Source of the DNA: Panorpa germanica
Taxonomy: Eukaryota; Arthropoda; Insecta; Mecoptera; Panorpidae
DNA: 64,000 nucleotides
Assembly (NCBI GenBank): GCA_963678705.1
Contig: OY783203.1
Coordinates: 26,704,535 to 26,768,534 of the forward strand
Reading direction: 5' to 3'
Of the stretch, positions 12,145 to 23,435 are shown piece by piece. A program made the translations under genes and the position numbers. Positions within the stretch are counted from its first letter, which is position 1. Every line of letters starts with the position of its first letter. The notes below the pieces were generated by a model. It was not told the origin of the DNA. It made no database searches and worked only from the letters and a program-made list of their open reading frames with translations.

Positions 12145-12814
12145 GGCCTGTCTCAGTATGGGACCGTATTTAAGCGACGGCGTATTCAAACGTAAATCGG
12201 CGGATTGGATGAGCTACAAAGCAAACCGCCTATGTGTGTCACAGATGTCTGTAGTCGTGTATTAGGGGGTGTATTGGAGTTCTTTAGCACTTATATAATT
12301 TATCATGAGAGCACACTTTAACTTTAATTTTTATCGATACACTACTGGTATTAAAGGGACTTTAGCATTTATTATATATCTGAGTTCTGGTGGGCGTGAA
12401 TTTAAATTTAGTTCTATCGTATCGGTATCGGTATCGGTGTCCATGATTCACTGAAATACAAACATAAACTGCATGCAGAACATAGCGACGTCGCCGATAG
12501 ATTTCATTTGAACCGTATTGCAGCGTAACGACAAGCGATCTTAGGTATCCCCTACAGTCTGAGGCGGCTGTTTGCATTTACAAAGGTTCGGATAGGATAT
12601 CGTTGTAGTAGTGGTAACGCTTGGATAAAATTCGCCTTTATACGGTTCTAATGTGCGAGGTAGTGCCGCCCGTATTCGGACGGCTTTGTAGCGTGCAGTC
12701 TGAGAGCTCCAGAGAGATCTCATTACATTTACATGGTTCGGATAGGTAAAGCGTAGTAGCCCGTATACTTCCGGCAGAAATTCGCTTAAATACGGTGCCA
12801 TGCTGAGACAGGCC
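12145..12814. mobile_element. PIF/Harbinger-like MITE (family C), copy 1
   Basis: The inverted ends of about 35 bp read GGCCTGTCTCAGTATGG and, from the other side, GGCCTGTCTCAGCATGG, and both continue into CCGTATTTAAGCG. TAA repeats at 12142-12144 and 12815-12817 look like the target duplication. The right end is partly duplicated inside the element: the segment from about 12560 (CATTTACAAAGGTTCGG to a TTTATACGGTTC block at 12650) is a diverged version of 12724-12798. A (TATCGG)n patch lies at 12417-12438. No transposase is present. A shorter copy is at 39090-39475. Confidence 0.75.
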
Positions 12815-12817
12815 TAA

Positions 12818-13919
12818 GAGTACACACCAAACTTAGTGCAAACATCAAAGGTAAATTTAGTTTGGCATGTGACTTATATGCCTGTCTTTAAGTACGACTC
12901 TGATTTTCCTTAAACCTACATTGATCAGTCTCAGTGTTTTGTCAAAATCTGTTCACAAAGAACAAGTGGAATTAATCATCCTACAAATACCTCCCCCACT
13001 CAGCCTCTCTCCTGATTCCCTACGTACTGGGTGACTTGATCTCCTGTATGTTGATTACATTGTAAAAGTGACATGATTATGCTATCACAAAACTGATTAG
13101 ATACTCGTAGATCATTATGAATACACTGAACTCGTTGTACACGATGTACACGATGTCTGCTTGTGTCTGTCAGCTTTTATTAACATAATTAGAAAGTGTG
13201 TGACGTAATGAGGATTACGCAATATCGAACCCTGTTACTGGTACTGCATTTAATTTTATATTAAATTTGAAATTAAAATTTAACAAAAATATTAGTTGTC
13301 AAAATTAATTAACCTGTATTCGAACTCGTTGAACATACAAAGCACTCGCTCAAAACTTTAGAAAATATATTTGCTTTTGCCAAATATTGTAACATACACA
13401 GCAAAATTATTTTAAAAAATATTCTTTTTTATTAATAATTAGAGAGGATACATGAAATATCATTTTATAGTCTTCCATTGGCGTATTCTACCGATGTGAC
13501 ATAACAAACCGTTTATGTGACATAACAAAATTAATCTGTTACGTAATCTGTACGATTTTTCCTAATATAATAATGTTTCATTACTAATAACACTGCTTTT
13601 TGAAAAATTCAATATACTATTCTCCGTATTTACATATTCATAAAACATCTAAGAATATCTTTTTATGGTTATGCAATGTTAAGAAGTCCTTTTTAAGAAT
13701 TTCAAGAATTGAAACCTTTTTAGATGAAATATTATTAGGTTTCACCTGAATAAAATATTACATAATATAAAGAAACATATTTGATTTGAAATTCTGCGAG
13801 ACTGGCTCAGTGTTCATGCTTAAAACGTTTGAGTCGTGTAAATATATGATACAATGAAAAAGCAGCTCATTTTATTACAATTTATATAGGAGCGAGTAAG
13901 ATAAAATTCACCATCTGTC
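12818..13919. other. Gene-free stretch
   Basis: AT-rich, with a probable fragment of repeat family L near 13505-13560. Nothing else recognised. Confidence 0.45.
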
Positions 13920-13922
13920 TAA

Positions 13923-14316
13923 GGCCATCCGCACATGGGTCGACTGATGGCAAACGCGAGCCCCGAATCTGCCCGAACCGAATGAGAATGTATACGAATG
14001 AGAGAACACACAAGCACGAATGAAAAAAAACCTGATTAGAATTTGGTTTTGAGCGACTATGTTTCTAGGTCGCAGGGCAATTACGTTGCATGATTTTGAA
14101 GGTGAACATCATGAGCAGAGATGTGCACAAATACTTTGCAAAAACATTTAAATATATACATACATACAAATACCTCATAATACGACACAATAAAATCCCC
14201 TATTATGCTATTGTTAAAAATTCTATGAAGCCACGAAACACGGCTCGACATGGTTCGTTTTTCGTTTTCGTTGGAAACTTCAAGTTTGCAATCGGTCGAC
14301 CCGTGTGGGGACGGCT
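13923..14316. mobile_element. PIF/Harbinger-like MITE (family B), copy 2
   Basis: Second copy of the element at 3100-3532. The ends are GGCCATCCGCACATGGG and AGCCGTCCCCACACGGG (other strand), flanked by TAA at 13920-13922 and 14317-14319. The interior follows copy 1, including GGTTTTGAGCGA, CGCAGGGCAATTACGTTGCA and TTCGTTTTCGTTGGAAACTT. It is about 39 bp shorter than copy 1, mainly from a gap just before the right end. Confidence 0.75.
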
Positions 14317-14319
14317 TAA

Positions 14320-16150
14320 ATCTTTTTTAAACATGAATCATCACCACTGAACTTTCCATATTTAAACCACAACAGCATTTCACAAAAAGATAAAATCGCG
14401 TTACGTTCATTTATTGTTAACATTTAAAATAAGCTACAAAGAGACATAGCTACTTTTTTTAAGTGTATTTAACGGATTGCCAGATTATGATAAATAATGC
14501 TCTGAGGTTAAATCAAGTGAGTTAAATTGTCCAACTCACAAGGTAATTGGAGTGCTTTTAGAATCAATGTTTAAGCTACAACTAAGCACCTGAAATGTCG
14601 AATAAAGGGGAGGAATAATGGTGGTGAGAAGAAAAGGGGATGATACAGAACAGAACAGAATGAGGGATGATTTGATATTTAAATTCAAGCTGTGATTTCA
14701 GTTATAAAGTGTCGGTATCCTATTGAGAGTTGTCTGAGGTAGACATAGCATCAGACGCTAGAGAGGCAGTGATAGGGAGGAGAACAGCGAGGGAGAGGGG
14801 ATGAACGAGCAGCTGTAATTCCTATTCTCTTCACACAATGTTTATAAATACACTTATGTCGATATTTTTTGTGTGTTTCTCTTTAATTTATGAAACTGAT
14901 CAACTTTTCATTGTTAAATTTGAATTTATATATAAAAGTTGTTAAAATCAATTTTATAAAAATTAATAAATATATAGCTATAATAATTAATGAAAAAGAA
15001 GTTATATAATATATGGGCAACTGTTGCTTTCATTTTCAAGTGTGTGTTATTTCGACATGACGCGCTTGACTCATTGACAGACTTGTAGTACCAAAACTCC
15101 ATTGAAATAAATGGATGGTTTTACATTAATAAAATATTTTATTTAAACAAAACCTAGTCATAATTTATCTAAAAGGACATTCTTTTATGCTTTCTATTGG
15201 ACAATATTATATTCCTTGAATAGTTTTTGCTGCATAGCGCTTTCTTTCCTATTGTCAAGCCCTATCTAATTTTATTTACTCAGATCGTTTCAAGTTACTT
15301 GAATATTTAAAAAAATGCCTGTAATATAACCTATCTTTTTTTGATAATAGCTTTATCAATACATTTATTTATCCGAGTGTAGTAGGGGTATATTTCGTTG
15401 AAGTTTTTAGACCGTAAAATATGCAATGATGCTAATGATAACATAATAAACACAATTATGTACAATTTTAATCATAACAACAATGAACTCGTATTATTTT
15501 AATTTCATTATAAATTTATATTATATTCCATAATAGAATTTAATGAACTACAATTAAAATTGAATATATGTTCATATTCATAAATTGGTTTACAAATGTA
15601 CCAACCTTAATTTACATAAAATAGATTCATTATTTTAGACAATAATTAAATATACTCGTATATACTACGTATCGATCGTCCAGTTCTTTTGTGAAACATC
15701 TCCGAAAAACCGAATTTGTGAAGTCTTATGTAAAATTGTACTCTCTATCTGATTTAATACTTAGATAAGTCATAATGCAGATAAACTTGTCGAGTAAAAT
15801 GCTTGAAACTCGAATATTGTTTTCGTGTTATCTCAAAACTCAATGTTTTGAAATGTGTTTATGCTAAACTGCCCGATCGATATACGAGTATTTACAAGTT
15901 ATTGTTATATATTTTGTAAACAGGCGCTTCCAGGCATTGGTTAGATTGCAAGCGCTTGTTCAGAACGTTCAGGTTGTAATTGTATTATACTAAATATTGA
16001 ATTGTGTTACTTTTAATAACACTGAAGGCTAAATATACATTTATATTAATATTCTAACTATCTATTTGACAATATAGATCAATCAGTCTTCTTGGAATCG
16101 GTAATACTCGTGCATTAAATTAACAATATATGAAATAAATGACATTGAAA
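14320..16150. other. Gene-free stretch
   Basis: Contains a purine-rich patch at about 14590-14660 and again at 14750-14810, then long AT-rich sequence. No supported genes or paired repeats. Confidence 0.45.
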
Positions 16151-16156
16151 ATATAT

Positions 16157-16426
16157 ATTAATAATTTTCGATTTTGTGAAAATTATTTCTGCGAAAGCTG
16201 CGATATCCGGATTGATTATTACCCAGAACTGATGACTGCATTTATTAAACCCCTAAAAACAGGCATAAAATGATTCTGCCAGAAAATACGTATTAATTAT
16301 TTTCCATTTTGTGAAAATTATTTCTGCGAAAGCTGCGATATCCGGATTAATTATTACCCAGAACTGATAGCTGCATTTATTAAACCACTAAAAACAGGCA
16401 TAAAATGGTTCTGCCAGAGAAATTGA
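16157..16426. repeat. Two-copy tandem repeat, period 135 bp
   Basis: The segment from about 16157 to 16291 is repeated with few changes at about 16292-16426. Shared blocks include ATTTTGTGAAAATTATTTCT, GCGAAAGCTGCGATATCCGG, TTATTACCCAGAACTGAT, GCATTTATTAAACC and CTAAAAACAGGCATAAAATG. Matching positions are offset by exactly 135 (ATTTTGTGAA at 16171 and 16306). Both copies share one orientation and no coding frame. This could be a minimal piece of a satellite or a local duplication. Confidence 0.85.
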
Positions 16427-16857
16427 AAGCAGAAACGTTCATTTGCGAATTTTCATTCTGCCTAAGGCTTGAGAATGTAAAGGCGCAGCCTTTGATGAAT
16501 ATGACATTCAATTAAAAAATATATTTTTTAATTAAACCACCCAAACATATTTCCAAGTGTTATTTAAAATACTAGAATATTGTTCTTAAATAGCGGGGCG
16601 CTGCAGGGCATATGCGGCGAACGTGCTTTTTGAGAAGGTATAATACATATTGTTAATTCTCTAAAACGTAATACAAAATCGTTATCAGGTTATGGGAAGC
16701 TGTACAGTAGATATTTATCTTTAATTTTCTTTCATCTTATTAAGGGATGTTGATCGAGTTGAAATTATGCTGATTGGGTATTTAATTATTATGTTTGTAC
16801 GAATTTACAACATTGGTAGGCGTTAAAAAGATAGATTGTACCCATTAAGCACAATTA

Positions 16858-17062
16858 TATATGGTCCAAATCACGATAGTTCGGCGGCGACTTATACTTA
16901 AAAGAGGTTATAAGAGCGGTTAAATCTACAATACGATAATGAATTTTATCTTATTCGTAGAAAAATAAGTGAGTCCGTGTTTTTTTAGTTACATCGGCAG
17001 TTTATGCCACACAACTTGTTTTAAGTATGAGTCGCCGCCAAACTCTGGTAATTTGAACTATA
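16858..17062. mobile_element. 205-bp MITE (family A), copy 1
   Basis: Inverted ends of about 40 bp. The left contains AGTTCGGCGGCGACTTATAC; the right, on the other strand, contains AGTTTGGCGGCGACTCATAC, with an outer TATAGTTCAAATTAC-like segment at both ends. The interior is shared with 46925-47128 and 4785-4915. The ends run into TATA, so a TA target duplication is possible but cannot be separated from the repeat. No coding capacity. Confidence 0.75.
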
Positions 17063-18620
17063 TCAGAGAATAATAAATGAAATCGGTTCAATTGTGAGTG
17101 AACTAAAAAAGGTAGATTTAGATAGGCCGGAGAGCAATTGTGAATAAATACAATAGAACTCGTCTAAGAGCTAAAAATAGGTAACTTCAGACAAACTAGA
17201 AGAAGTAAACTGGGTTCAATTGTGACTAGATACAATTGGTTTTGTATTACAGCTATAAAGAAAAGCCCCTATATTGAGTACTGATCTGAAGAATGAGTTT
17301 TGTTCTATAGTTAATGATTTTAAATACATCTCTCATACTATATTTAAATTTTAAAATTATATTGCGTTTTATGAAAAAACCTAACTATAGAAATATATGT
17401 ATACACGCATATACATGCATGTGCGTGTATATGCGTATGTAGAAAAATGTAGATTGACTTGTGATTGAAGAGACAATTCAACATGTCCCAGTCGACATAT
17501 CGATCCTTCGACTGTTCGAGTTCCATTACATTAGACATATAAGCCGCTTTATACCTTTTATTCATCCTAACCTAACTTTTAGCAGACGGCTCTTTACATT
17601 TTAGAGTTTGTGACTGTTTTAGGGCTCGAGGCTGGGAGATAGGGAGGCAGTCAAGTACACGTACGATTCTTACAATGACATGATAATTATCGCACGAACA
17701 AGTTTTTGTCGTTGCTCCGAAGCTAAACAGAATGAGAATGCTTAAGAACGTACAAGGAGAATATGGTGTAAAGCTAAGTGCTGCGATATATTTCTATTAA
17801 CATAGAATTAGTGTTATTGTTAGATAATTAGAATTAAATTAGAACTCCGAACTGTTTTTACTTCTGTTTTATATTAAAAAAATGTCCACAAATTGTTGAA
17901 TTGTATTAATAAAATTAAAACAGATATATCTGCGAACGGGCTTTTCACAAAACATAGACCTATTTTCCTTCTTAGCTGTAATTATTTTAAAAATATTCTT
18001 GTCTGACTGTGAACTCAGGAATCTGTATCAATGAATTAGTGTCATGGAGGTGGAGGGGAAGAAGGAGGGGGCATTGACTGACTTTAGTCTTTCCTGAATC
18101 TTAATTTAGCTCGCGGTATTCAACAAACATAATTACTCTTTTCTGTTTGATAATTATAGAATGAAGTCAAATGAAACGCAACGAAAGACGAGATCAGTTG
18201 ATCGGTTAAACATTTTAATATTTATTAGTATAGTACGAGTAAGGCGTCTAAACTAAACTGTTTTAACAAGAACTAGGTAATATCGATAGCCTCAGTTTAA
18301 TGAAATTGCTTTTTAGTATACATCGATTATTTTGCTTTTTATTTTATTTGCTTTTTATATGTTTAATATGAATTTTGTCCACCATCTCTTATTCATGTTC
18401 TACTATACGTCACCAACTAAAATAAACTAAACTTAATCAACAATTTGATTAGTAAGAGAAAGGGATATAAAAATATACGAACATTATAAAAGAAAACTCA
18501 CTAAACGCAAAACATGCGTTTGCGATTTTAAATTTACATGGAGCGAAGTTTTTCCCTGTGGTTTTTTTATGCAGTGCTATCTGTTCGCTACTAGAAAAAA
18601 ATGTTCGTGTACGAATACAA
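17063..18620. other. Gene-free stretch
   Basis: Contains an alternating purine/pyrimidine palindromic patch near 17390-17445 (ATATACATGCATGTGCGTGT) and a G-rich patch at about 18045-18075. No supported gene. Confidence 0.45.
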
Positions 18621-18628
18621 GAATGTTA

Positions 18629-19770
18629 CAAAAATAATTGTAATTTTTTTAAAAATATTCTTTTCATAATACACACATATATTTTTAACAAGTATTTTTA
18701 ATTACCCCCACTCCTGGTCACCTGACTACTCGTACGACAATGTCCAACCAATCACCGATCAGCGTACACAGACGCAATGAATAAATAAATGTTGTATTTA
18801 AATTATCAGTATGAATTTAGTGTAATTAATTAAACCAATCTACGGAGATGAGCACGATCTGGAAAAGCAATAAATTATCTTTAAATATAAATAAAATGAC
18901 AGTTGTTAAAAGCAATTAGAGGTAAATGAATTATATTTACAAATATTTTTAAGTGGAAAAGTAAAAATATGATCACCTGCACATTGATATTTTAAAAACA
19001 ATGTTTGTTTAATATAATTATTTTTAAACAAAAGTTGGCTCTTTTTCAGCGTTGTTGCCAGATTGACTTTTTATTATGATTTTTTATATTTAAAAAAAGA
19101 ACTGCTAACATAGGTGAATCCCGCCGAAATAGTATCAGGACAAGTACTACATAATATTAAAAAGAAATAGTTATGTATAAATAAAAACATATTCCAATTC
19201 TGACATAAAGATATAATTAAAAAAATATTCACATTATATTTATAAGACTAACTCATTAAATCTGACAACAGCCCGCTGCCTTAAGCATGATGATTAATTT
19301 TTAAAAATAAAAGAAATTATAATAAAAAGTCAATCTGGCAACAACGCGGAAATAGAGACGACTTTAGTTTAAAAATAATTATACAAAACATACATTGTTT
19401 TTAAACTGATAATATGCAGGTGTTCATTTGTTTACTTTTTAACTAAAAAATATTTGCAATTTAAATTAATTTACCTCTAATTTTTTTTAACATCTGTCAT
19501 TTTGTTTTTAGTTATAGATAATTTATTGTTTTGACCTTGATTTGTTTAACATTCTACAGATCGTACCATCCCTGTAGATTGGATTAATGAATTATCTTAA
19601 ATTAATGCTGATTATTTAAATATAACAATTATTTGTTTATTGAGCCTGTGTGCGCTAATCGGTGATTGGTTGGACATTTTTTCCGGGTAGTCAGGTGATC
19701 AGGAGTAATGAGAAATATGTGTGTATTATAAAAGATTTTGCAAAAAAATACAATTAGTTTTAAAAAGTAA
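18629..19770. mobile_element. Long inverted-repeat (foldback-like) element
   Basis: Two arms of about 470 bp (about 18629-19100 and 19305-19770) are imperfect reverse complements around a unique centre of about 200 bp. Matching blocks, from outside in: a TAATACACACATAT block; ACTCCTGGTCACCTGACTAC against the reverse of a GGTAGTCAGGTGATCAGGAG block; TGTCCAACCAATCACCGAT; CAATAAATTATCT; AATTAGAGGTAAAT; GTTGTTGCCAGATTGAC and TTTTTATTAT. Mismatches are spread through both arms, so the arms are old or no longer corrected. No ORF or clear target duplication was found. Confidence 0.8.
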
Positions 19771-19974
19771 CTTGAACCGGCAGCACGTCTCTGCTGCTCT
19801 GAGCGTAAAATTACTAATTATTTTTATTTTCTAAAATTTTAGTATGTACAAGAAAACGTGTTTTAACCTGTTTTAGACCATGCGACATTTTCACTTGTTA
19901 GAAATTCTAACATAATTTTCATGTAAGAGCCATTACTTTTCTAATAGATATTTATTTTTTATGTTATTTTATAG

Positions 19975-20128
19975 TTCATCCAAAAAGTAATACGTTGAAT
20001 ATCACTACCTCCAAGTGCACTAGGCAAAGTTTACACTGACGAATCCAAGATACCTGCGAGTCCTACGCCTTACATATGAAAAGACCACTCCATATGACTT
20101 TCTGGGATCCCACCGTACTCACTAAATT
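19975..20128 (+). other. Putative exon 1 of spliced locus A
   Basis: Preceded by a pyrimidine-rich acceptor (TTATTTTTTATGTTATTTTATAG) and followed by GTAAGTTG. It is more GC-rich than its surroundings. It carries an in-frame stop (TGA at 20037), then the first in-frame ATG at 20076. A possible earlier exon at about 19843-19920 has splice-like borders but is too AT-rich to support. Confidence 0.4.
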
Positions 20129-21634
20129 GTAAGTTGAATACTATGTTATTCTTTTTAAGAACAGTCCATGCAAATATTTTGTTGCATTATGTATTCCCGC
20201 TTAAAACAAATGTACCCTCTCCTCCCGTACCGACTGTACGCTACACCAGTGCTGCAATGCTGGTTCGTTATTAGACTCAAAGTTACAGATCATGTATAAT
20301 AGATTGCCAATTTACAATAAAGTTCATAGAGATTTTAAAGGTAATGCACTCATTGAATATGATACATTCTTGTTTATTGAATGTATCATATTTAATGTTT
20401 ATTGATGTATAAAGTCAATGCCAGCCTCATGATAGTGTAAGCAGTATTGGATGTTAAAATAACAATTATAGAATTGTCACTAGATATAATTGAAAGCAAA
20501 CTTATACACAAGTAAAACTTATCGTTGTATTATTAATACTATATAAAAATTTATTTCACATACTGCAAAAAAATAATTAAATAATTTATTTGAAGTGATC
20601 TATTATATGCACTTTGTAACTTTTGCTATAGGCTTCAAGGTGTCTGTACTGTTTATATTTTCTACGAATGATGCCCACCATGATAATGACTATACCAAAT
20701 GCAGCCTTACAATCAGTTGTGTGGTGATTGCCAAAGAACTAACATTGCTCTGGTATTATTTTTACAAAAATTATTTCTAAAAATTGAAATTTTGTTTTTA
20801 GAACTCAAAATTATTCATTTTATTAATGAATTATTAATTACCAATTATGTAACATTGGGGTTATTGTTTTAAACACGTTTTTTCGTAAAATATATTACCT
20901 GACTACGTATTTCTTGAGATCGTCATTTTCAGACATGTTCAGACTTGCATAGCTGTGTGAAACACGTGTTGGAATTAGTACGAACATTTTAATTATTTTA
21001 TTTCAAGCATTATATATGGAATATTTGTCAATTTTTTCAATATGTTTTTTTTTTACACCTGCGGGTCTCTAGCTAGGGCTACGGCTTCCTAGAGCACAGC
21101 GCGTCTGTGTTTGATTTCTGTTGTCTTTAAAATATGGAGATTATTTCAATATGTATTTTTTCTACAAAATTATTAATATGTAATTAAAATCTAAATTCAT
21201 TGTTGAATATTAAAGACATTTATTTTTGTGAGTTTTTATATTGAAATATTTATATGTATTTTATTTTTATTATTGAAACTACAGTTCCACACCAAGTAGA
21301 CTATATTATGCATCTATACGACGTACTCCTGGATCTGTAGGAGCAGGCTTTCTCCTGGAAACTTTGATTTATATTATTGGTAAGTTTCATTTTTTAAAAG
21401 CAATTAATATTATTTGCAATTTTAATTTTAGAATTTATATATCTTTTTCAACAAGTGAAAATTAAAAAAATTATTTAATTTAAAAATTATTTTGTTTACG
21501 TAGGTTTGAATGTTTACAGTTTTGTTCGAATTCTAAATTTTATTGTTGTCATTTCAGACCAAGTTGACCTTAGCGTTGATCCCAACCGACTTCTGACTCC
21601 TGGTGCAGCTTTGACCATCTCCAGGGAACTGTGA
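20076..21634 (+). CDS. Putative spliced small protein, 74 codons (locus A)
   Basis: I do not recognise a family. Exons 20076-20128, 21285-21379 and 21558-21634 (exon body to 21646) join in one frame. The borders are AAATT|GTAAGT, ...ACTACAG|TT, ATTG|GTAAGT, TTTCAG|AC and TTAG|GTAAGT. The frame opens at ATG 20076, after an in-frame stop at 20037, and ends at TGA 21632, 12 bases before the last donor, so nonsense-mediated decay is not expected. Both junctions split a codon and keep the frame. The product would start MKRPLHMTFWDP and contains two TPG motifs, one each from exons 2 and 3. There is no signal peptide or membrane segment. It may instead be a non-coding RNA with a chance frame, or an inner part of a larger gene. 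Confidence 0.35.
20351..20397. repeat. Hairpin with 19-bp stem in putative intron 1
   Basis: AATATGATACATTC at 20356-20369 pairs exactly with GAATGTATCATATT at 20379-20392 around a 9-base loop. The stem extends four more pairs past one G-T position. It is shorter than usual animal microRNA precursors. It lies in putative intron 1 of locus A. Confidence 0.6.
21061..21130 (+). repeat. tRNA-like SINE head in putative intron
   Basis: CTAGCTAGGGCTACGGCTTC followed by CTAGAGCACAGCGCGTCTG and TTTGATTTCTG resembles a tRNA head with a weak B-box. No acceptor stem is seen, so it is a SINE or pseudogene relic. Confidence 0.3.
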
Positions 21635-21744
21635 TAAAATTATTAGGTAAGTTTGATATATTCATTATTATAATATCGTTTTTTTATATAATTATATTAG
21701 GTGCATTCGTATACAAATTCTAAGTTCTTACATTCCTGGGTACA

Positions 21745-21855
21745 CACTTTATTAGGCAGCGGTGTGGTAACATATATGGGGCTTCAGTAATAGGTTTAAT
21801 ATTGGCTCAATCCCTCACATATGTGTACCACACTGCTGCCTAATAGGTTCATGTT
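21745..21855. repeat. Inverted pair of family H SINE tail fragments
   Basis: TTTATTAGGCAGCGGTGTGG at about 21750 is reverse-complemented by CCACACTGCTGCCTAATAGG at about 21827, with ATATATGGGG/CCTCACATATG inside. Both are the tail block of the SINE seen at 5.1, 27.2 and 49.0 kb. Head-to-head insertion or partial inversion is likely. It lies in putative intron 2 of locus A. Confidence 0.6.
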
Positions 21856-21966
21856 TATGTAAATACAAAATTAATTTTAAAAAATTTATAAATTCAAAAT
21901 GGATTGATTTCTAATTGATACCATTAGAAAAAATATTTTTTCTAACTGTTGTTGTACTTATTGCAG

Positions 21967-22130
21967 AACGTTGCTCCACGTAGTGACTTATTCTACATCA
22001 GAAATGCGAGAAGATTACCAGAAGATAAAAGAAAAGCTGCTTAGGCGCAGCGATGTCTACTAGCAGTTAGCAGTACGCAGAGTTCAGACCGCAAGTACAA
22101 TTTCATTTCATGGTGACGGTTCTAAGCAAC
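21967..22130 (+). other. Putative terminal exon of locus A
   Basis: Follows an acceptor TTGTTGTACTTATTGCAG and stays GC-richer (AACGTTGCTCCACGTAGTGA, AGCAGTTAGCAGTACGCAG) to about 22130. Given the stop in the previous exon it would be 3' untranslated sequence. No clear AATAAA is seen close behind, so the end is not defined. Confidence 0.3.
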
Positions 22131-22302
22131 AAGTGTCGTCTAAATCATTAAAAATCATTTAAATTTAAATTATTTAACAATTTAGTAATCCATAAATATT
22201 CATTCATATTTTATTTTCACTGTAAGAATAATTCCACTGATTTTTAATGGGTTAGATTAATATTTTGAAAATGTGCAACTGTTCTATTTCCTGTCCCTAC
22301 AG

Positions 22303-22385
22303 TAAACGGTTTTCGGTTTCGCGTCGTTTTCCGGTTCGTCGTGCGCTGAACCGATGCGCGTTGTTCGCGGTTTTTGATTAATGGG
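22303..22385. other. CpG-rich patch after an acceptor-like site
   Basis: About 80 bp rich in CG dinucleotides (TTTCGCGTCGTTTTCCGG, GAACCGATGCGCGTTG), just after CCTGTCCCTACAG at 22291-22303. It could be another exon or a promoter patch of the locus that continues at 23.4 kb. No direct proof of either. Confidence 0.25.
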
Positions 22386-22612
22386 TTTGTGAACCATGTT
22401 TTAATTTCTATAAAACTGTAAAGTTGGCCACCAGGACCTTAAATGTCAAAATATTTTTTAATAACTTGCTTTTTTTTAAAAAGATATTAACAATTAAAAT
22501 AGTCATTTTTTCCCTTAAATTATTAAAGGGATTCAACGTTTTAGAAAACTCCAACACATGTAACGTCACGTCGACTAAGTTGCAAGCTTTATACAACAGA
22601 GTATAACACAGA
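22386..22612 (+). repeat. Interspersed repeat family M, copy 1
   Basis: Shares ordered blocks with 48327-48560 and, more weakly, 27218-27395: GGACCATGTTNTAATTT, TATAAAACTG, AAAGTTGGC, CAGGACCTTAA, ATATTAACAATTAAAATAGT, and a terminal TACAACAGAGTATAA. No inverted ends and no ORF. A few hundred bases long with indistinct ends. Confidence 0.6.
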
Positions 22613-23124
22613 ACTCTTATACATATAAAAAATAACTGATTAAAAGAATTATATAAAAAGATAAAAAAAAAACTATCCCTAACAGTGCGACGTGTTACGT
22701 CATAAATACGACCGACATCTGTAGCGCTAAAACTACAATTCAAATTTTTAATTATATTTATCATATATAGAAGCCTGTTCCAGGTTTGATTTTTTGGATT
22801 TAAAATATTTTTTATTATTTATATCTTAAGTGAAACAATATACCTTAATTTAAGTTTGTAACTAATTTCTTAATAGTAACTGCACCATTTCCCGTCTTCT
22901 TCTTTATAATTTAATTGAAAAATATGATCCAGACCAAACCAATATATTTATCTATTTCGACCATTTCTAGAAAAGTATTTTTTTAATTATATCCTAAAGT
23001 GAAGCTCCGCACTAAATTGCAATTTTTGTATATATTATTCCTATAGTAGTCTATTCCTTTTGCTAACAAGCAGATATTTCGTTTTCTCTATCTATTATCA
23101 TTACACATTGTGTACTACGATTTT

Positions 23125-23232
23125 GTAAGTACATAATAACAACCCAAATATAACTCTGGTTCTGGGATTGAACCCAAAGATACAGAAGTCTATTATCAAG
23201 CATCAATGCTCAGGCCACTGTGCTGTTGTAGT
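23125..23232 (-). repeat. tRNA-derived SINE (family H), head fragment
   Basis: On the minus strand it reads through a CACTGGCCTGAGCATTGATGC-like head, a B-box GGTTCAATCCC and the CCAGAGTTATATTTGGGTTG block. The tail is missing. Confidence 0.55.
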
Positions 23233-23435
23233 ATTAATTATATTCCTAATATATTCATTTGTCGTCAAAATCTATCGTAATTTAAATAAACTAAAACACA
23301 TTTAAAACAATTAGAGTTTTGCGTATTTTAAACAAAAGTGAAAACTGTAATGAACAATGGACCAAAGTGATGTTTTAAATAAAAATTAAACTAACAGTGA
23401 TTTAAATTAAGGGTCTAAAATTTAGTGCATTGTGG

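Noticed and set aside
22408-22764. 118-codon minus-strand frame
   Set aside because: Lies over repeat family M, has an AT-driven composition, and is not conserved in the other copies of the repeat.
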